Positions 1 through 9,600 of a stretch of DNA of 35,045 nt are shown here, in pieces (positions within the stretch are counted from its first letter, which is position 1; each line of letters opens with the position of its first letter). This stretch comes from an uncultured Lachnospiraceae bacterium (GTDB lineage Bacteria; Bacillota; Clostridia; Lachnospirales; Lachnospiraceae), in NCBI GenBank assembly GCA_910585215.1, contig CAJUDQ010000015.1, forward strand, positions 34,666 through 69,710, written 5' to 3'. The notes beneath the pieces are model-generated. The model did no database searches and had not been told where the DNA came from. It saw only the letters and a program-made list of their open reading frames with translations. The position numbers and the translations under genes were made by a program.

Positions 1-128
1 AGTGTTGTAATTTCAGACATATAGTCCGGCATGGTCAAATCCATCCAGACCTGAAGAACAATAAATACAAGTGAAATTCCTGCAAGTATCCATTCTTTTT
101 TTCTAAAATTTTTAAAAAGTTTCAGCAT
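1..128 (-). CDS. ABC exporter subunit, N-terminus only (partial)
   Basis: The minus strand reads 42 codons from an ATG at 128 to the left edge without a stop. The peptide starts MLKLFKNFRKKEW, followed by a hydrophobic segment (about residues 14-26) and the stretch VWMDLTMPDYMSEI. This is the usual beginning of fused permease/ATPase ABC exporters of the MdlB/LmrA type in Clostridia, where TM1 is followed by a short acidic, proline-containing loop. AGGAGA sits 6-7 bases before the ATG. The ATPase part lies outside the window, so the substrate is unknown. It follows a kinase/regulator pair by 107 bases, the common arrangement for a regulator that controls an adjacent transporter. The exporter call is an inference from a short N-terminus. 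Confidence 0.55.
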   Translation of the reverse strand, partial: MLKLFKNFRKKEWILAGISLVFIVLQVWMDLTMPDYMSEITT

Positions 129-160
129 TTTAATTTCTCCTTTCCTGATTTACAGTAAAA

Positions 161-192
161 CTATAACCGACAAATCTAAACTGAAACTAAAC
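161..192 (-). promoter_or_regulatory. Candidate response-regulator site and -10 ahead of the ABC gene
   Basis: On the minus strand GTTTAG occurs twice with starts exactly 11 bp apart (complements at 187-192 and 176-181). A -10-like TTATAG (complement 161-166) follows 9 bases later, with no good -35. Two hexamers one helical turn apart next to the -10 are the classic layout of an OmpR-family activator site, and an OmpR-family regulator gene lies just upstream. Its binding here is inference. Confidence 0.4.
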
Positions 193-235
193 ACAAAGAA
201 AAAATATGAATTTATTTCCTACTACAAAGAGGCTA

Positions 236-1297
236 TCACAGCGGCTTTAGGGGAAGCTCTACTGTAAATATGACAACCCCTTCTTTGCTCTGTACGGTTA
301 CCCTTCCATTATGCAGCTCTGCTACCCGTCTGGCAATGGCCAGACCAATCCCATTTCCTTCTGTCGAATGAGAACTGTCGGCCTGATAAAATTTGTTAAA
401 AATTTTTTTCTGCTCCTCCATACTGATATCCTCGCCCGAATTTAAAATAGAAACGGCTACCATATCATGAGTTGTTTGAATATGTAATTCAATTTTTCCG
501 CCTTCGGGTGAAAATTTAATTGCATTATCTATCAGATTAATCCACACCTGCTTAAGCAGTTCTTCATTTGCAGATATTATATATTCCTCAAAGTCCAGTT
601 TAAAATCAAGGTTCTTTTTCTCCCATTTATCGATAAGCAGCAAAATACAGGAACGGAGCTGTTCGGAGAGATTAAAGGAGGATACCTCTGTTAAAATGCT
701 CTGATTTTCCACCCGTGTCAGATTCAGTACATTTGTAGCCATAGCCGCAAGACGAAGTGATTCCTCCTCGATAATTTCCAGACATTCCGCCTTTTGTTCC
801 TCTGTCAGATTTCCTTTTCTCAAAAGTTTGGCAAAACCGGCGATAGAGACAATCGGCGTTTTAAATTCATGGGAAAAATTATTGATAAAATCGCTTCGAA
901 GCATTTCCGTATGCTCAAGTTCCTCCGCCATTTTATTAAAGCTTTCAGCAAGATTATCAAAAGCCGGATTTTTTAACAGAGGCCGTTTAAATTCCAGACG
1001 TGCTTTAAAATCCCCTGCTGCTAGCCGATTTATTTTTTCAATTAACCGATAAATCGGCTTCAATGGTATTCTGTTGACAAATATAGAGCCGACAGAACCG
1101 ATAATCAGACTGATAAATGTCATAAATAACAGAGGAACCAGAAAGCTTTGAGAGGAATCTTCAAATTCAGACAAAATTCCTACCTGAACCATAAAATATA
1201 CCACCGTTCCGGCAGCCATCATTGCGACAAACTGAAGGCAAAAGCTTGCCAGAGAAAAGAGAAAGGCAAGTGTAAAATGTTTGCTGATGTTTCTCAT
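236..1297 (-). CDS. Sensor histidine kinase, HAMP type
   Basis: This 353-residue membrane kinase would autophosphorylate and pass phosphate to the regulator encoded just upstream. Two membrane segments (about 10-40 and 53-75) enclose only a very short external loop (about 40-52), so it probably senses within the membrane or through a partner. A HAMP linker (about 75-128) precedes the HisKA motif SHEFKTP with phospho-acceptor H143. The ATPase domain shows an N box (NLIDNAIKFSPEGG), a G1-like NSGED and a G2 GNGIGLAIA. The start ATG overlaps the regulator stop as ATGA, indicating translational coupling. Short-loop kinases beside ABC exporters often respond to envelope stress or antimicrobial peptides; that role is only suggested by context. 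Confidence 0.9.
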   Translation of the reverse strand: MRNISKHFTLAFLFSLASFCLQFVAMMAAGTVVYFMVQVGILSEFEDSSQSFLVPLLFMTFISLIIGSVGSIFVNRIPLKPIYRLIEKINRLAAGDFKARLEFKRPLLKNPAFDNLAESFNKMAEELEHTEMLRSDFINNFSHEFKTPIVSIAGFAKLLRKGNLTEEQKAECLEIIEEESLRLAAMATNVLNLTRVENQSILTEVSSFNLSEQLRSCILLLIDKWEKKNLDFKLDFEEYIISANEELLKQVWINLIDNAIKFSPEGGKIELHIQTTHDMVAVSILNSGEDISMEEQKKIFNKFYQADSSHSTEGNGIGLAIARRVAELHNGRVTVQSKEGVVIFTVELPLKPL

Positions 1298-1968
1298 ACC
1301 TTTTTTACCGCCTTATAGCCCAGTCCGCGCACTGACTCAATTTGAAATTCCTCCCATCCGTCAAACCGTTTGCGGAGCCGTCCGATATGCACGGTAACGG
1401 TCTCCCACCCTGTATCGGTATCTGCTCCCCAAATCTCATCCATCAACTGGATGCGTGTAAAGATTTTTCCCGGATAGGACAGCAGCTTATACAAAAGCAT
1501 AAACTCCTTCTGGGGCAATTCCTGAGATTCTCCATTTTTTGTTACAGTAAGGGAATCATAGTCAAGTATGACGTTTCCAATTTCAATTTTACGTTCCGCA
1601 ACAATCTGTGCCCGCCTTAAAAGCGCCTTGATACGCAGAATCATCTCCTCTTCATCAATCGGTTTTGTCATATAATCATCGGTTCCCACAAGAAAGCCCT
1701 TATGCTTGTCCGCCGGAAACTGTCTGGCAGAAATCATAAGAATCGGCAGATTGTTTTTACATTCTCTGAGAGTTTTTGTAAATTCATACCCATCCATTTC
1801 CGGCATCATAATATCGAGCACCGCCAAATCAATATACTCCTTATCCAGAACCTCCAGTGCAGTCTTTCCATTGTCTGCAGTAGAAACAGTAAAATGCTCG
1901 GCTTCCAAAACTGCCTTTAACAGCCTTCTGGTATTTTTATCATCATCTACAACAAGAATATGAAACAT
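1294..1968 (-). CDS. OmpR/PhoB-family response regulator
   Basis: The receiver domain has the acidic pair VVDDDKN, phospho-acceptor D in VLDIMMPEMDG (residue 52 from this start) and the conserved lysine in MTKPID. The C-terminal winged helix ends with the family signature VTVHIGRLRKRF...VRGLGYK. I start at the ATG at 1968 (224 residues) and not at the ATG at 1980, because GGAGG lies 5-6 bases before 1968 and overlaps the earlier ATG codon, which has no ribosome site of its own. The gene begins 27 bases after the GH28-like stop, so it may be read from the glycosidase transcript. It overlaps the kinase gene by 4 bp. Likely target: the downstream ABC gene, through the 11-bp direct repeat at 176-192. 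Confidence 0.92.
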   Translation of the reverse strand: MFHILVVDDDKNTRRLLKAVLEAEHFTVSTADNGKTALEVLDKEYIDLAVLDIMMPEMDGYEFTKTLRECKNNLPILMISARQFPADKHKGFLVGTDDYMTKPIDEEEMILRIKALLRRAQIVAERKIEIGNVILDYDSLTVTKNGESQELPQKEFMLLYKLLSYPGKIFTRIQLMDEIWGADTDTGWETVTVHIGRLRKRFDGWEEFQIESVRGLGYKAVKKV

Positions 1969-1995
1969 TTTTTCCTCCATTACGGTTATATTTTG

Positions 1996-3438
1996 CTATC
2001 GGATTGTAATATTCTCTGCAAACGGTCCTGCTTCTATATTTGCTTCTTCCAGGCTTTCCACCTTTTTCCCTCTGATATACAAATCTTCAATTACTATGTC
2101 CAAAACTTTATGTTCCCCGTCATACCCTCTGATTTGAGAGGCTTCCTCTCCGCTGCCCATATAAAAGATTCTTTTCAAAGATACTCCCTCAATTCTTTTT
2201 CCGGGAGCCGGATTATAGTCTGGATTAAATTTTACCTGAATATCCAGAAGCTTGCCATGCTCAATATGCTCAATTCGAATCTCTTCATATGAAATATTTC
2301 TTACTGTATTCTTATCTCCTGCATTAATTGCCAGACAGCCAAGATAGCCCATTTGATGTTCGTTATGCTCCAGTATATCCAGATTTTCAAAACGAACCTC
2401 TTCGATGAAATTTCCGTCATGCTCATAATCTCCATGAGTGCCAATCATGGTCGGATGTGCTACATCTGCCCAGAGACTGCAATCTGCCACCAGTATATTC
2501 CGGCTGTCGCCATTATAATCCCACCTTCTTCCATAGATTGCAATACAGTCATCGGAGGTTCGAAGAAAACAGTCTCTCACTGTAACATTTCTGCTGCTCA
2601 TCATATCTATGCCATCCGACCACCCTTCACAGGAAAACGAAGTAATATCCTCTACCAAAATATCCTCACAGCCGCCAATATACACACTGTAATGCGGCGG
2701 ATTAATCAGATGAATCCCCTGAATCCTGATATGCTTTGCATGGCTCATTCTGATTCCGTTTAATCCGCTGAACCGTTCAAAACCGGCAAGATACAGGCAG
2801 CCTCTTCCATAAATCCTGATATTCTCCACATTCCTGACAATAAAGGTTCCTATTATAACGGCTCCGCCTGCCAGATATATCGTTGTATCTGAGGGAATGT
2901 GCATAGTACATTCCTCAAGATAATGGATTCCCGCCCCAAAATAAATCACTCTTCCAGCAGGCATTTTTTCAGCCTGAGCAATCAGCTCCTCCGTTCTGTG
3001 AATAGATACTCTCTTTAAATCACCTGCCAGATACAATGTATTTTCATTCTCCGGCTCCGGCTGTGTTTCTAAAACTGCACCGGCAAAGAGATGCAGATTG
3101 TGAAATCTGTCTTTATTTACTTCTATGGATAATTTTGCCGGCTTATCAAGTGTTATTCGAATCACCTTTGTATCAAACCACACCTGTGCCTGCACAGATT
3201 TTGGTCTTACATCTACCTGATAAATGGAATACCAGCCCAAACGGGTGATTTCCACTTCCACTTCTCCTGTAAAGTCAAAATATGCCATCGAAGCCCTGCG
3301 TACTTCGCGCATATCCACCTTTACCTGATAACAGCCTATATCCTGCCACTCTTCTGTTCCAACCGCCCGCACTCTTACATGAAAATCATTTTGCAGCACT
3401 GCTCCCTCTGGAATGGGATAATTTATTACTTTATTCAT
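1996..3438 (-). CDS. GH28-like right-handed beta-helix glycosidase
   Basis: A 480-residue protein without signal peptide or membrane segment, so probably cytoplasmic. Residues 1-110 look like a beta-sandwich; residues 140-470 are repeated short beta-strand rungs (for example ILVEDITSF, VTVRDCFLR, ILVADCSLW), typical of a parallel beta-helix. The polygalacturonase-type acidic cluster is present as SDGID (274-278) and TSDDCIAI (294-301). The family histidine-glycine motif is probably GTHGD (333-337). GH28 enzymes hydrolyse galacturonan or rhamnogalacturonan; the motifs differ from the canonical NTDG, so the substrate is uncertain and GH49-like relatives cannot be excluded. It lies 82 bases after the GH43 gene, with AGAGGAA before the ATG, and probably takes in oligosaccharides released by surface enzymes. 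Confidence 0.75.
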   Translation of the reverse strand: MNKVINYPIPEGAVLQNDFHVRVRAVGTEEWQDIGCYQVKVDMREVRRASMAYFDFTGEVEVEITRLGWYSIYQVDVRPKSVQAQVWFDTKVIRITLDKPAKLSIEVNKDRFHNLHLFAGAVLETQPEPENENTLYLAGDLKRVSIHRTEELIAQAEKMPAGRVIYFGAGIHYLEECTMHIPSDTTIYLAGGAVIIGTFIVRNVENIRIYGRGCLYLAGFERFSGLNGIRMSHAKHIRIQGIHLINPPHYSVYIGGCEDILVEDITSFSCEGWSDGIDMMSSRNVTVRDCFLRTSDDCIAIYGRRWDYNGDSRNILVADCSLWADVAHPTMIGTHGDYEHDGNFIEEVRFENLDILEHNEHQMGYLGCLAINAGDKNTVRNISYEEIRIEHIEHGKLLDIQVKFNPDYNPAPGKRIEGVSLKRIFYMGSGEEASQIRGYDGEHKVLDIVIEDLYIRGKKVESLEEANIEAGPFAENITIR

Positions 3439-3520
3439 TCTATATATTCCTCTTTTCTTTTTGTTCCCTTTTTATTTTCCGCCTATACTCAAAATACTTC
3501 TAAAGCTGCAATTCTGCTGA

Positions 3521-5215
3521 TTATTTTTCCATATTTCCTGCCTGTACCTCAAACCAGTCAAAATCTGCATATTTTCCAAAACCAGTTAAATCCTGACAGC
3601 AGATTCCTATCATAGTGCCTGTAAACCAGCCTTCTCTGCATGCTTCATCTGACAGAAAACTTGCATTGATACATGGTCCTGTTTTCTGAAGTAATTTTTC
3701 GTCTTTTTCACAGACATCACGATAACCGTACAAAAACTGTGTCCATACTCCTCTTACCGTTAAACCGAGAATGATATCTCTGCCGGTTTCAAGCGGGATA
3801 TAATCTGTCAAATACTCATATTTTTTATTTTCGGCTTTTAATAATGTAATACATTTTCCTAAATCCTCATCATGTGTAATATGCAGATACAAATAATTTT
3901 CCGTATCATACATCAAAATCAAACCCGCCATCTGCTTAAAAACCTCCGGTTCAAACTCCAGACATGTTTTTGCATTGATAGAATATTCTGTCATTCTCCG
4001 CGCAATCAATGTCTGAGAGAATTTTGATGCCAGCCCGCTTCTGCCATACATTCGAAGCCAGCCCGCACGCTCTGTCAGTGACAGATAATATTCACTCATG
4101 GGAACCCTCAATGACTGATAATCCAAATGCAGCTTTGGTGCATCGAAATTATCGCAAATCAATGCCTGATTCTTTTCTGATATGTTATCCCTTTTTGATA
4201 TATCATTCTTTCCCACAAATTCCGGTGGTTCTACCAGTTCTTTCGGTGTATTTTCACCTTCCGCCATGACAAGCCAGTCATCATCTGTCCACCGCATTTT
4301 CTGAATGGCGGTTTCCCTGTCAAGCATATATCTTCTGTCACCGGCAAACCGTTCCACATTCGCAGGATTCCGTTCTTCTGATGCTCTGCCGCACAAATGC
4401 ACTGCATACCATTCTCCATTCTGTGTTTCTACCAAATCGCAATGACCTGCCTTTTGCAGCAAAATATCTTCATGATGACGGGAAGTCAAGATAGAATATG
4501 CCTCCCCTTCCTGTCTTTTTTCATCAAAAGGCCGATACATCTCATAAGGTCCCCATATATTTCTAGACCTTTGAATCGTCTGTCCATGACCTTCACCGGT
4601 TCCGGTATCTGCACTGAACAGATAATAAAAGCCGTGACGCTTGAAGATATGAGGCCCTTCCAGAAAAATCCCGTCCGCGCAGTAAATATCCTTTACTGGT
4701 CCGACCATTTTTTTCTGTGCTGCATCAAACTCCTGAAGAACCAGACGCCCGATATATTTTTTCGGTATTCTGTGGTCTGTCACCATACTGACCATATATT
4801 TTTTTCCATTATCATCATGAAACAGAGAAGGGTCAAAACCAAAATTATTCAGTGGTGTCGGTTCTGACCACGGACCATGAATATTTTCTGCTGTTACAAG
4901 ATAATTTTCCGTATCATACATATTGCAGTAAAATGACCTTACAATTGTATAAACCAGATAAAATACACCCTTATCATAAGTCAGGCAGGGTGCCCAGATT
5001 CCCTGAGACGCTCCCACTCCCCGCAGGTCGAGCTGAGATACCCTGTTTAACGGATATTCTATCAGCTCCCAGTGAATCAGGTCTGTAGAATGATGAAGCC
5101 GTACTCCCGGCCACCACTCAAAGGTAGATGTGGCAATATAATAATCCTCTCCGACACGGATAATCGACGGGTCAGGATGAAATCCCCGCAAAATCGGGTT
5201 ATGAATTTTTTCCAT
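3521..5215 (-). CDS. GH43 (subfamily 11-like) beta-xylosidase / alpha-L-arabinofuranosidase
   Basis: This 564-residue enzyme should remove xylosyl or arabinosyl units from oligosaccharides by inversion. It has no signal peptide and is likely cytoplasmic. The N-terminal five-bladed propeller has the family residues in the expected places: general base D15 in FHPDPSI, D128 in FGFDPSLF and general acid E186 in FLEGPH. The stretches YYIATSTFEWWPGV and GIWAPCLTY are typical of the XynB-like subfamily. Residues about 350-560 form the C-terminal concanavalin-like beta-sandwich characteristic of it (CDNFDAPKLHLDYQSLR, then AGLILMYDTENY). Length fits the family (about 530-570). AAGGAAC precedes the ATG. 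A promoter candidate (5256-5284) suggests independent control within the cluster. The exact sugar specificity cannot be read from sequence. Confidence 0.88.
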   Translation of the reverse strand: MEKIHNPILRGFHPDPSIIRVGEDYYIATSTFEWWPGVRLHHSTDLIHWELIEYPLNRVSQLDLRGVGASQGIWAPCLTYDKGVFYLVYTIVRSFYCNMYDTENYLVTAENIHGPWSEPTPLNNFGFDPSLFHDDNGKKYMVSMVTDHRIPKKYIGRLVLQEFDAAQKKMVGPVKDIYCADGIFLEGPHIFKRHGFYYLFSADTGTGEGHGQTIQRSRNIWGPYEMYRPFDEKRQEGEAYSILTSRHHEDILLQKAGHCDLVETQNGEWYAVHLCGRASEERNPANVERFAGDRRYMLDRETAIQKMRWTDDDWLVMAEGENTPKELVEPPEFVGKNDISKRDNISEKNQALICDNFDAPKLHLDYQSLRVPMSEYYLSLTERAGWLRMYGRSGLASKFSQTLIARRMTEYSINAKTCLEFEPEVFKQMAGLILMYDTENYLYLHITHDEDLGKCITLLKAENKKYEYLTDYIPLETGRDIILGLTVRGVWTQFLYGYRDVCEKDEKLLQKTGPCINASFLSDEACREGWFTGTMIGICCQDLTGFGKYADFDWFEVQAGNMEK

Positions 5216-5255
5216 TATAACAGTTCCTTTCTATAATTTTGCTGATTTTAACTGA

Positions 5256-5303
5256 ATTATAAAAAAATGTTTTCTTTCACACAATAGACAGATATGCTGT
5301 GAA
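5256..5303 (-). promoter_or_regulatory. Candidate GH43 promoter with overlapping inverted repeat
   Basis: On the minus strand TTGTGT (complement 5279-5284), 17 bases, then TATAAT (complement 5256-5261), about 40 bases before the GH43 start. An imperfect palindrome with arms TTCACA (5276-5281) and TGTGAA (5298-5303), plus an inner ATA/TAT pair, overlaps the -35. That would suit a repressor operator. The regulator is unknown. Confidence 0.45.
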
Positions 5304-5332
5304 CTAACCTATTCTGTTTAAAAATGTCAAAG

Positions 5333-6508
5333 CTATATTCTGGCACATATGCAATATGCCTGTTTTAAAAACATATAATCAAATTCTTTTCTGGATATTT
5401 CAAATTTCTTTCCTAAAAAATCTGCCTTCTTTTCAAAATATTCAGCCAAACAAAGACAGGATATTTCTCCATTTTTCTCTATTTCAAATTCTGAAAAAGC
5501 TTCTGTTTTCACTGTATGAACTCCATGCCTGTCAAATAATATAAAATAACACCACCAGCACAGATAATCATGAATAGAGCCAACCGTTGTATTTTTCCAC
5601 TCAATTTCATCCTGTATATCCCGTCTGGCCATTTCTAATGCATGGTTTATCATAAAAAAAGAGTTTCCAACGGCATGATGAAAAAAATCCAGTGTATGAA
5701 TGTCTCCCTCGCTATCTTCTACATAATATTCCAGATATTTTTCCATACATTTCCAATAAAGCTCTGAATTTCCCCACTGAATACAATAGTCTAAAATACG
5801 CCTGTACATCCACCCCTTTCTGCCGCATCCCAATGCCTCCTGTGCACGGCAGAGATTTTTCATATGCATTAATTTTTCTATATGCTGCTCGGCACCATAA
5901 AAATCATTACACGCAACATAAACAATAAAAAACGGAATATTCATACAATGAATACATCCCTCATAATCATTCTGCTTTTTCAAATTTTTTGCCGCCTGCA
6001 GGAGTGCATCTTTCTTTCGATACAAAGTATAAAGACGCATTTGAGAGTGATAATAATTTGCCTTATTTCCATATTTCTCTACTGTCTGATAAAACTGCCT
6101 CATAAATTCTTCCATATGCTTATCTGTAATTTCACAGGATTCTTTGTAAATATGAAATACAGCTACAAAAAAATACATGTTCAAATCCTTCATTGCCTTT
6201 TCAGGATATTGCATGACTGCCTGTTCCATATAATTGTGTGCCGCCCATAAAAAGCGTCTGGCATATTTCAGAGATTCTTTGATAGACTGGCGGCGGCTTA
6301 CACAAATAAGATAATATAATGTATCAAAATAAAGATATCCCTCTTTTTCCTGTCTGGCAGATTCCAAAATCTTTTTTAACAGGCGGATAATCGTATTCAT
6401 ATTCGCTTTTTCCGATTTTTCAGTCTGTGTCATCTGTTGAACCTGTTTCATCATGGAACGGATATTCTGCGCCTGTATCGCAGTTATTTCCTCATTCAGA
6501 TAAATCAT
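5333..6508 (-). CDS. Unrecognised helical protein of the glycosidase cluster
   Basis: I do not recognise this 391-residue protein. It has no signal peptide, no membrane segment and no obvious DNA-binding helix-turn-helix. The sequence is almost entirely amphipathic helix, rich in aromatic residues, cysteine and methionine, with repeated patterns such as YFDTLYYLICVSRR, MRLYTLYRKKDALLQAAKNL and NDYEGCIHCMNI that resemble degenerate TPR-like pairs. A pseudo-catalytic or effector-binding scaffold is possible, as is the C-terminal half of a TPR-type regulator; neither is shown. The gene is first of a transcription unit with its own 17-bp-spaced promoter (6535-6563) and a good AGAAGGA site, followed by GH43 and GH28-like genes. 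A regulatory or accessory role in that operon is inference. Confidence 0.75.
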   Translation of the reverse strand: MIYLNEEITAIQAQNIRSMMKQVQQMTQTEKSEKANMNTIIRLLKKILESARQEKEGYLYFDTLYYLICVSRRQSIKESLKYARRFLWAAHNYMEQAVMQYPEKAMKDLNMYFFVAVFHIYKESCEITDKHMEEFMRQFYQTVEKYGNKANYYHSQMRLYTLYRKKDALLQAAKNLKKQNDYEGCIHCMNIPFFIVYVACNDFYGAEQHIEKLMHMKNLCRAQEALGCGRKGWMYRRILDYCIQWGNSELYWKCMEKYLEYYVEDSEGDIHTLDFFHHAVGNSFFMINHALEMARRDIQDEIEWKNTTVGSIHDYLCWWCYFILFDRHGVHTVKTEAFSEFEIEKNGEISCLCLAEYFEKKADFLGKKFEISRKEFDYMFLKQAYCICARI

Positions 6509-6534
6509 AATTTCCTTCTTTCCATTTTTTAAAA

Positions 6535-6563
6535 ATTATAAAAGAAACTTTGTATAAAATCAA
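6535..6563 (-). promoter_or_regulatory. SigA-type promoter of the unknown protein / GH43 / GH28 unit
   Basis: On the minus strand TTGATT (complement 6558-6563), a 17-base spacer, TATAAT (complement 6535-6540). Transcription would start near 6528, leaving a 5' leader of about 20 bases before the ATG at 6508. It lies just downstream of the GH127 terminator, so this unit is separate from GH127. Confidence 0.65.
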
Positions 6564-6586
6564 GCAGCCGTTCTGAATTTTCCTGC

Positions 6587-6630
6587 AAAAAACATTGCCA
6601 CACCTGTTTTTAGTTCAGGATATGGCAATG
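6587..6630 (-). terminator. Intrinsic terminator of the GH127 gene
   Basis: CATTGCCA (6593-6600) pairs with TGGCAATG (6623-6630), extended inward by CCTG/CAGG. On the minus strand the hairpin is followed by six T (A at 6587-6592). It lies 55 bases after the GH127 stop. Confidence 0.8.
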
Positions 6631-6685
6631 CTTTTTATCAGGCAGTAAGCCCTTGTTTATTATATAATGTATTATTTACAGTTTC

Positions 6686-9600
6686 TTACTTTACTTCCCT
6701 TTTCTTTTTTCCAAGAATGACAGCTGCCATTACAGCAAATGACAAACACAATAAAATAGCATAAACGTTTGTCTTACTGTTGTCTCCTGTTTTTACCGGA
6801 TTCTTGACAGTTTTATCCTCTCCTGTTGTTGTCTCTTCGTCTGTTGTCTCCTGTACCGGCGGATTCTGCTGACCGTCTGTAACAGGCTCTTTTGTTGTTG
6901 GTTCCTCTGTCGTCGGTTCCTGTGGAACTTCTGCTTCCGGCATATAAATCTTAATATATGCAAGATTTATACATAAAGTAGCTTCCGGTGCTGTAATATT
7001 CAAATCAAGAATATTATCCGCCACTGTTACCTTTGCAGTCACAGCCTGATTGACTGCCGTATTTTCCAGAAGTTTCTGTCCTTCTGCCGAAACAATCGGA
7101 TTTTTTGAACAATTCCAAGGGTCAGCAAAATAAAGCTCTATGGTATACTCTCCATTTGGAAGCCCGAAGGAATAGTTCAGATTTCTTGCAATACCGCTTT
7201 CAAACTGATTTTTTGTATATCTGTTTGTCGCTGTTTTTGCGCTTGTATCAGTTACAGATGCATCGGTCTCAAACGGCCATGTCCAGTCAGTAAATGCCGC
7301 GTTTGTCATTGCTGCATTGTTTTCCACTTTTCCATTCACCAGAGGATTTGATACGGTATCTGCAATTCCCCATGTATAACCGGTCACAGGGTCCATTCCA
7401 TACGCCTGGTCTGTAACACCGTTATAAACACCGAATAAATCTCCTTCTGATAAGGTAGTAACATCATAATCCCCGCAGTTTACAAAGTATGCAAGATTTT
7501 TATCTACATCCTTTCTGTTTGCAAGGTCTGCATCTTTTACAATCGTTACTGTATAATCTTCACTTGTTTCATGGTCTTCTGCAAATACGGTGATATTCAG
7601 TGTTGCAAAATTATTTCTTCCCAGATTTACAACATAAGGAACAGTTTCTCTGACAACTGTACCATTTACCCTGATATAACCATATTCGCTTGCAAGGTTT
7701 GTGGTCAATTCAAGCTCTGTTACATCACTTCCTGCATTGATTGTAAATGTATTTCCGTCTTTTGTAACAACACCCTTAGAAGCCTCTAAAGAAAGACCGG
7801 CGTCACTGCTGTATGCCTTTGTGGTATAAAGATAAGAACAGATTCTTGCAGAATCTTTATCATCTGCGCTTTCAATTTTCACATCTGCTACATCAAAAGT
7901 ACCATCCTGTACTGTTTTCGAATATGCTGCCTGTGTAATGTTATCGGCAGGAACCTTAATTCTTACCGTATATTCCTCTTCTTCACCGCTGTAATTTAAA
8001 ACTGTGTGATATACCTCGCTGTCCCCGACAGAAAGTTTAATACTCTTTCCATTGTCTGCTTTTCGAAACGAAGCCTGAATATAATTATCCTCGCCTTTTG
8101 AAACTTTCATAGTATAAGTAAAAGAACCGCCTGCCTGCGCATATCTGTATGTTCCGTCATCTGTCACGCCGACAGAGCCATTATTCTTCATATCATGAAG
8201 CTCATCGCTTTCATATTGTCCATATCCCGGCTGCACAGTATCTAACAGAGCGCGGTTAAATCTGTCCTGTGCCTTTGTTGCGATATATTTTGATGCATTT
8301 ATTGCGCCTGTATTGCTGATATAGTTGAAATAAATTCCATATCTTTCTGTATGCTGGCTGTAATGCGGTACAAATATCAGATTCGCATCTGTATTTTCCA
8401 GAGTCCACTCAAGTTTTCCTTCTGTTTTTACAAGATTTTCATTGATATTTGCCATAAAATCTGCCACTGTTCCGCTGATTACAGATATTGTCTCTGATTT
8501 ATCAGTAATATATTTATCCTCAATCAGCTTGGCAGATGGAATCGTCACGTTTACTCCGGTGGTGCTTGTCACCATATTGGAAGTTCCAAGCTTGGCGCTT
8601 AAGACTATCGGGCCGTATTGGAATGCGTATTCTGCCTCATTATCCGGCAGATTATATGCTTTGATTTCCATAGGAAGCGTAATTGCAATTTTATCGCCGT
8701 TTTTTAAGCCTTCAAGAATCACATATCCGGATTCCATGACCGGATTTGCCTTTTCACCGTTTACAGTTACTTTGGCAGTTCCTGCAAGCCATTCTGGAAG
8801 TCTTAATGCAAGCTTTGCGGAAATATCTGCTCCGTCCATACTGTTTATTGTAAATTCTGCAGTATCGTCTGCCGGAATATTCGCTGTCTGTGTCAGTTTT
8901 ATATTTTTATCTGTATCTGTTAATACAGAGCTTAAATATTGATTTACAATTACCATATCATCCGTATGATAATAAATGGCATTTCCAAGTTTGGTAAAGT
9001 TTTCCATACCGCTGCCGGTACAGCACCAGAAATTTCCTTCCTCAGTCCCATATACCTTGAAATATCCGCTGGCCATAGGCTGGAAATAGGTTGTCATACC
9101 AGTTTCCGGATTCTGTGAAGAAAGAATGGTATTATAAAAGGCTCTCTCATAAAAGTCCAGATACTTTGATTTGCCTGTCACCATATATAAGCCCTTTGCA
9201 AGCTTCATCATATTGTAGGCATTACAGGTTTCACAGTTACAGTTTGTCCTCTCGGCATCCAGAATATAATCTGCTCCGAAATGCTCCCATTCGCTGTTGT
9301 CACCGGTAATATAACTGTGCTTGTCGACTACCATATCAAAGAATTTTTCCGCATATGCGAGATATTCCTCTGCATTAACTGTCTCGCCATTCACCGTCTT
9401 TCCGTTTGTGGTCACATATCTGTTCAATGCTCCTAAAAATTTGGGAATGGTAGTATTTGCATGTTTGTTGTTTAATGCATTTTGTGAATCGGAGGCCACC
9501 AGCTTAAACAGATTCTCCTCATCAAATTTGTGAGCTGCCCTGGCATAGTTCTCCTCGTTTGTCACTGCATATAATTCATACAGACAGTCATTCATTCCAC

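Noticed and set aside
8442..8942. Plus-strand hydrophobic frame of 166 codons
   Set aside because: Antisense to the GH127 catalytic domain, whose motifs are continuous through it.
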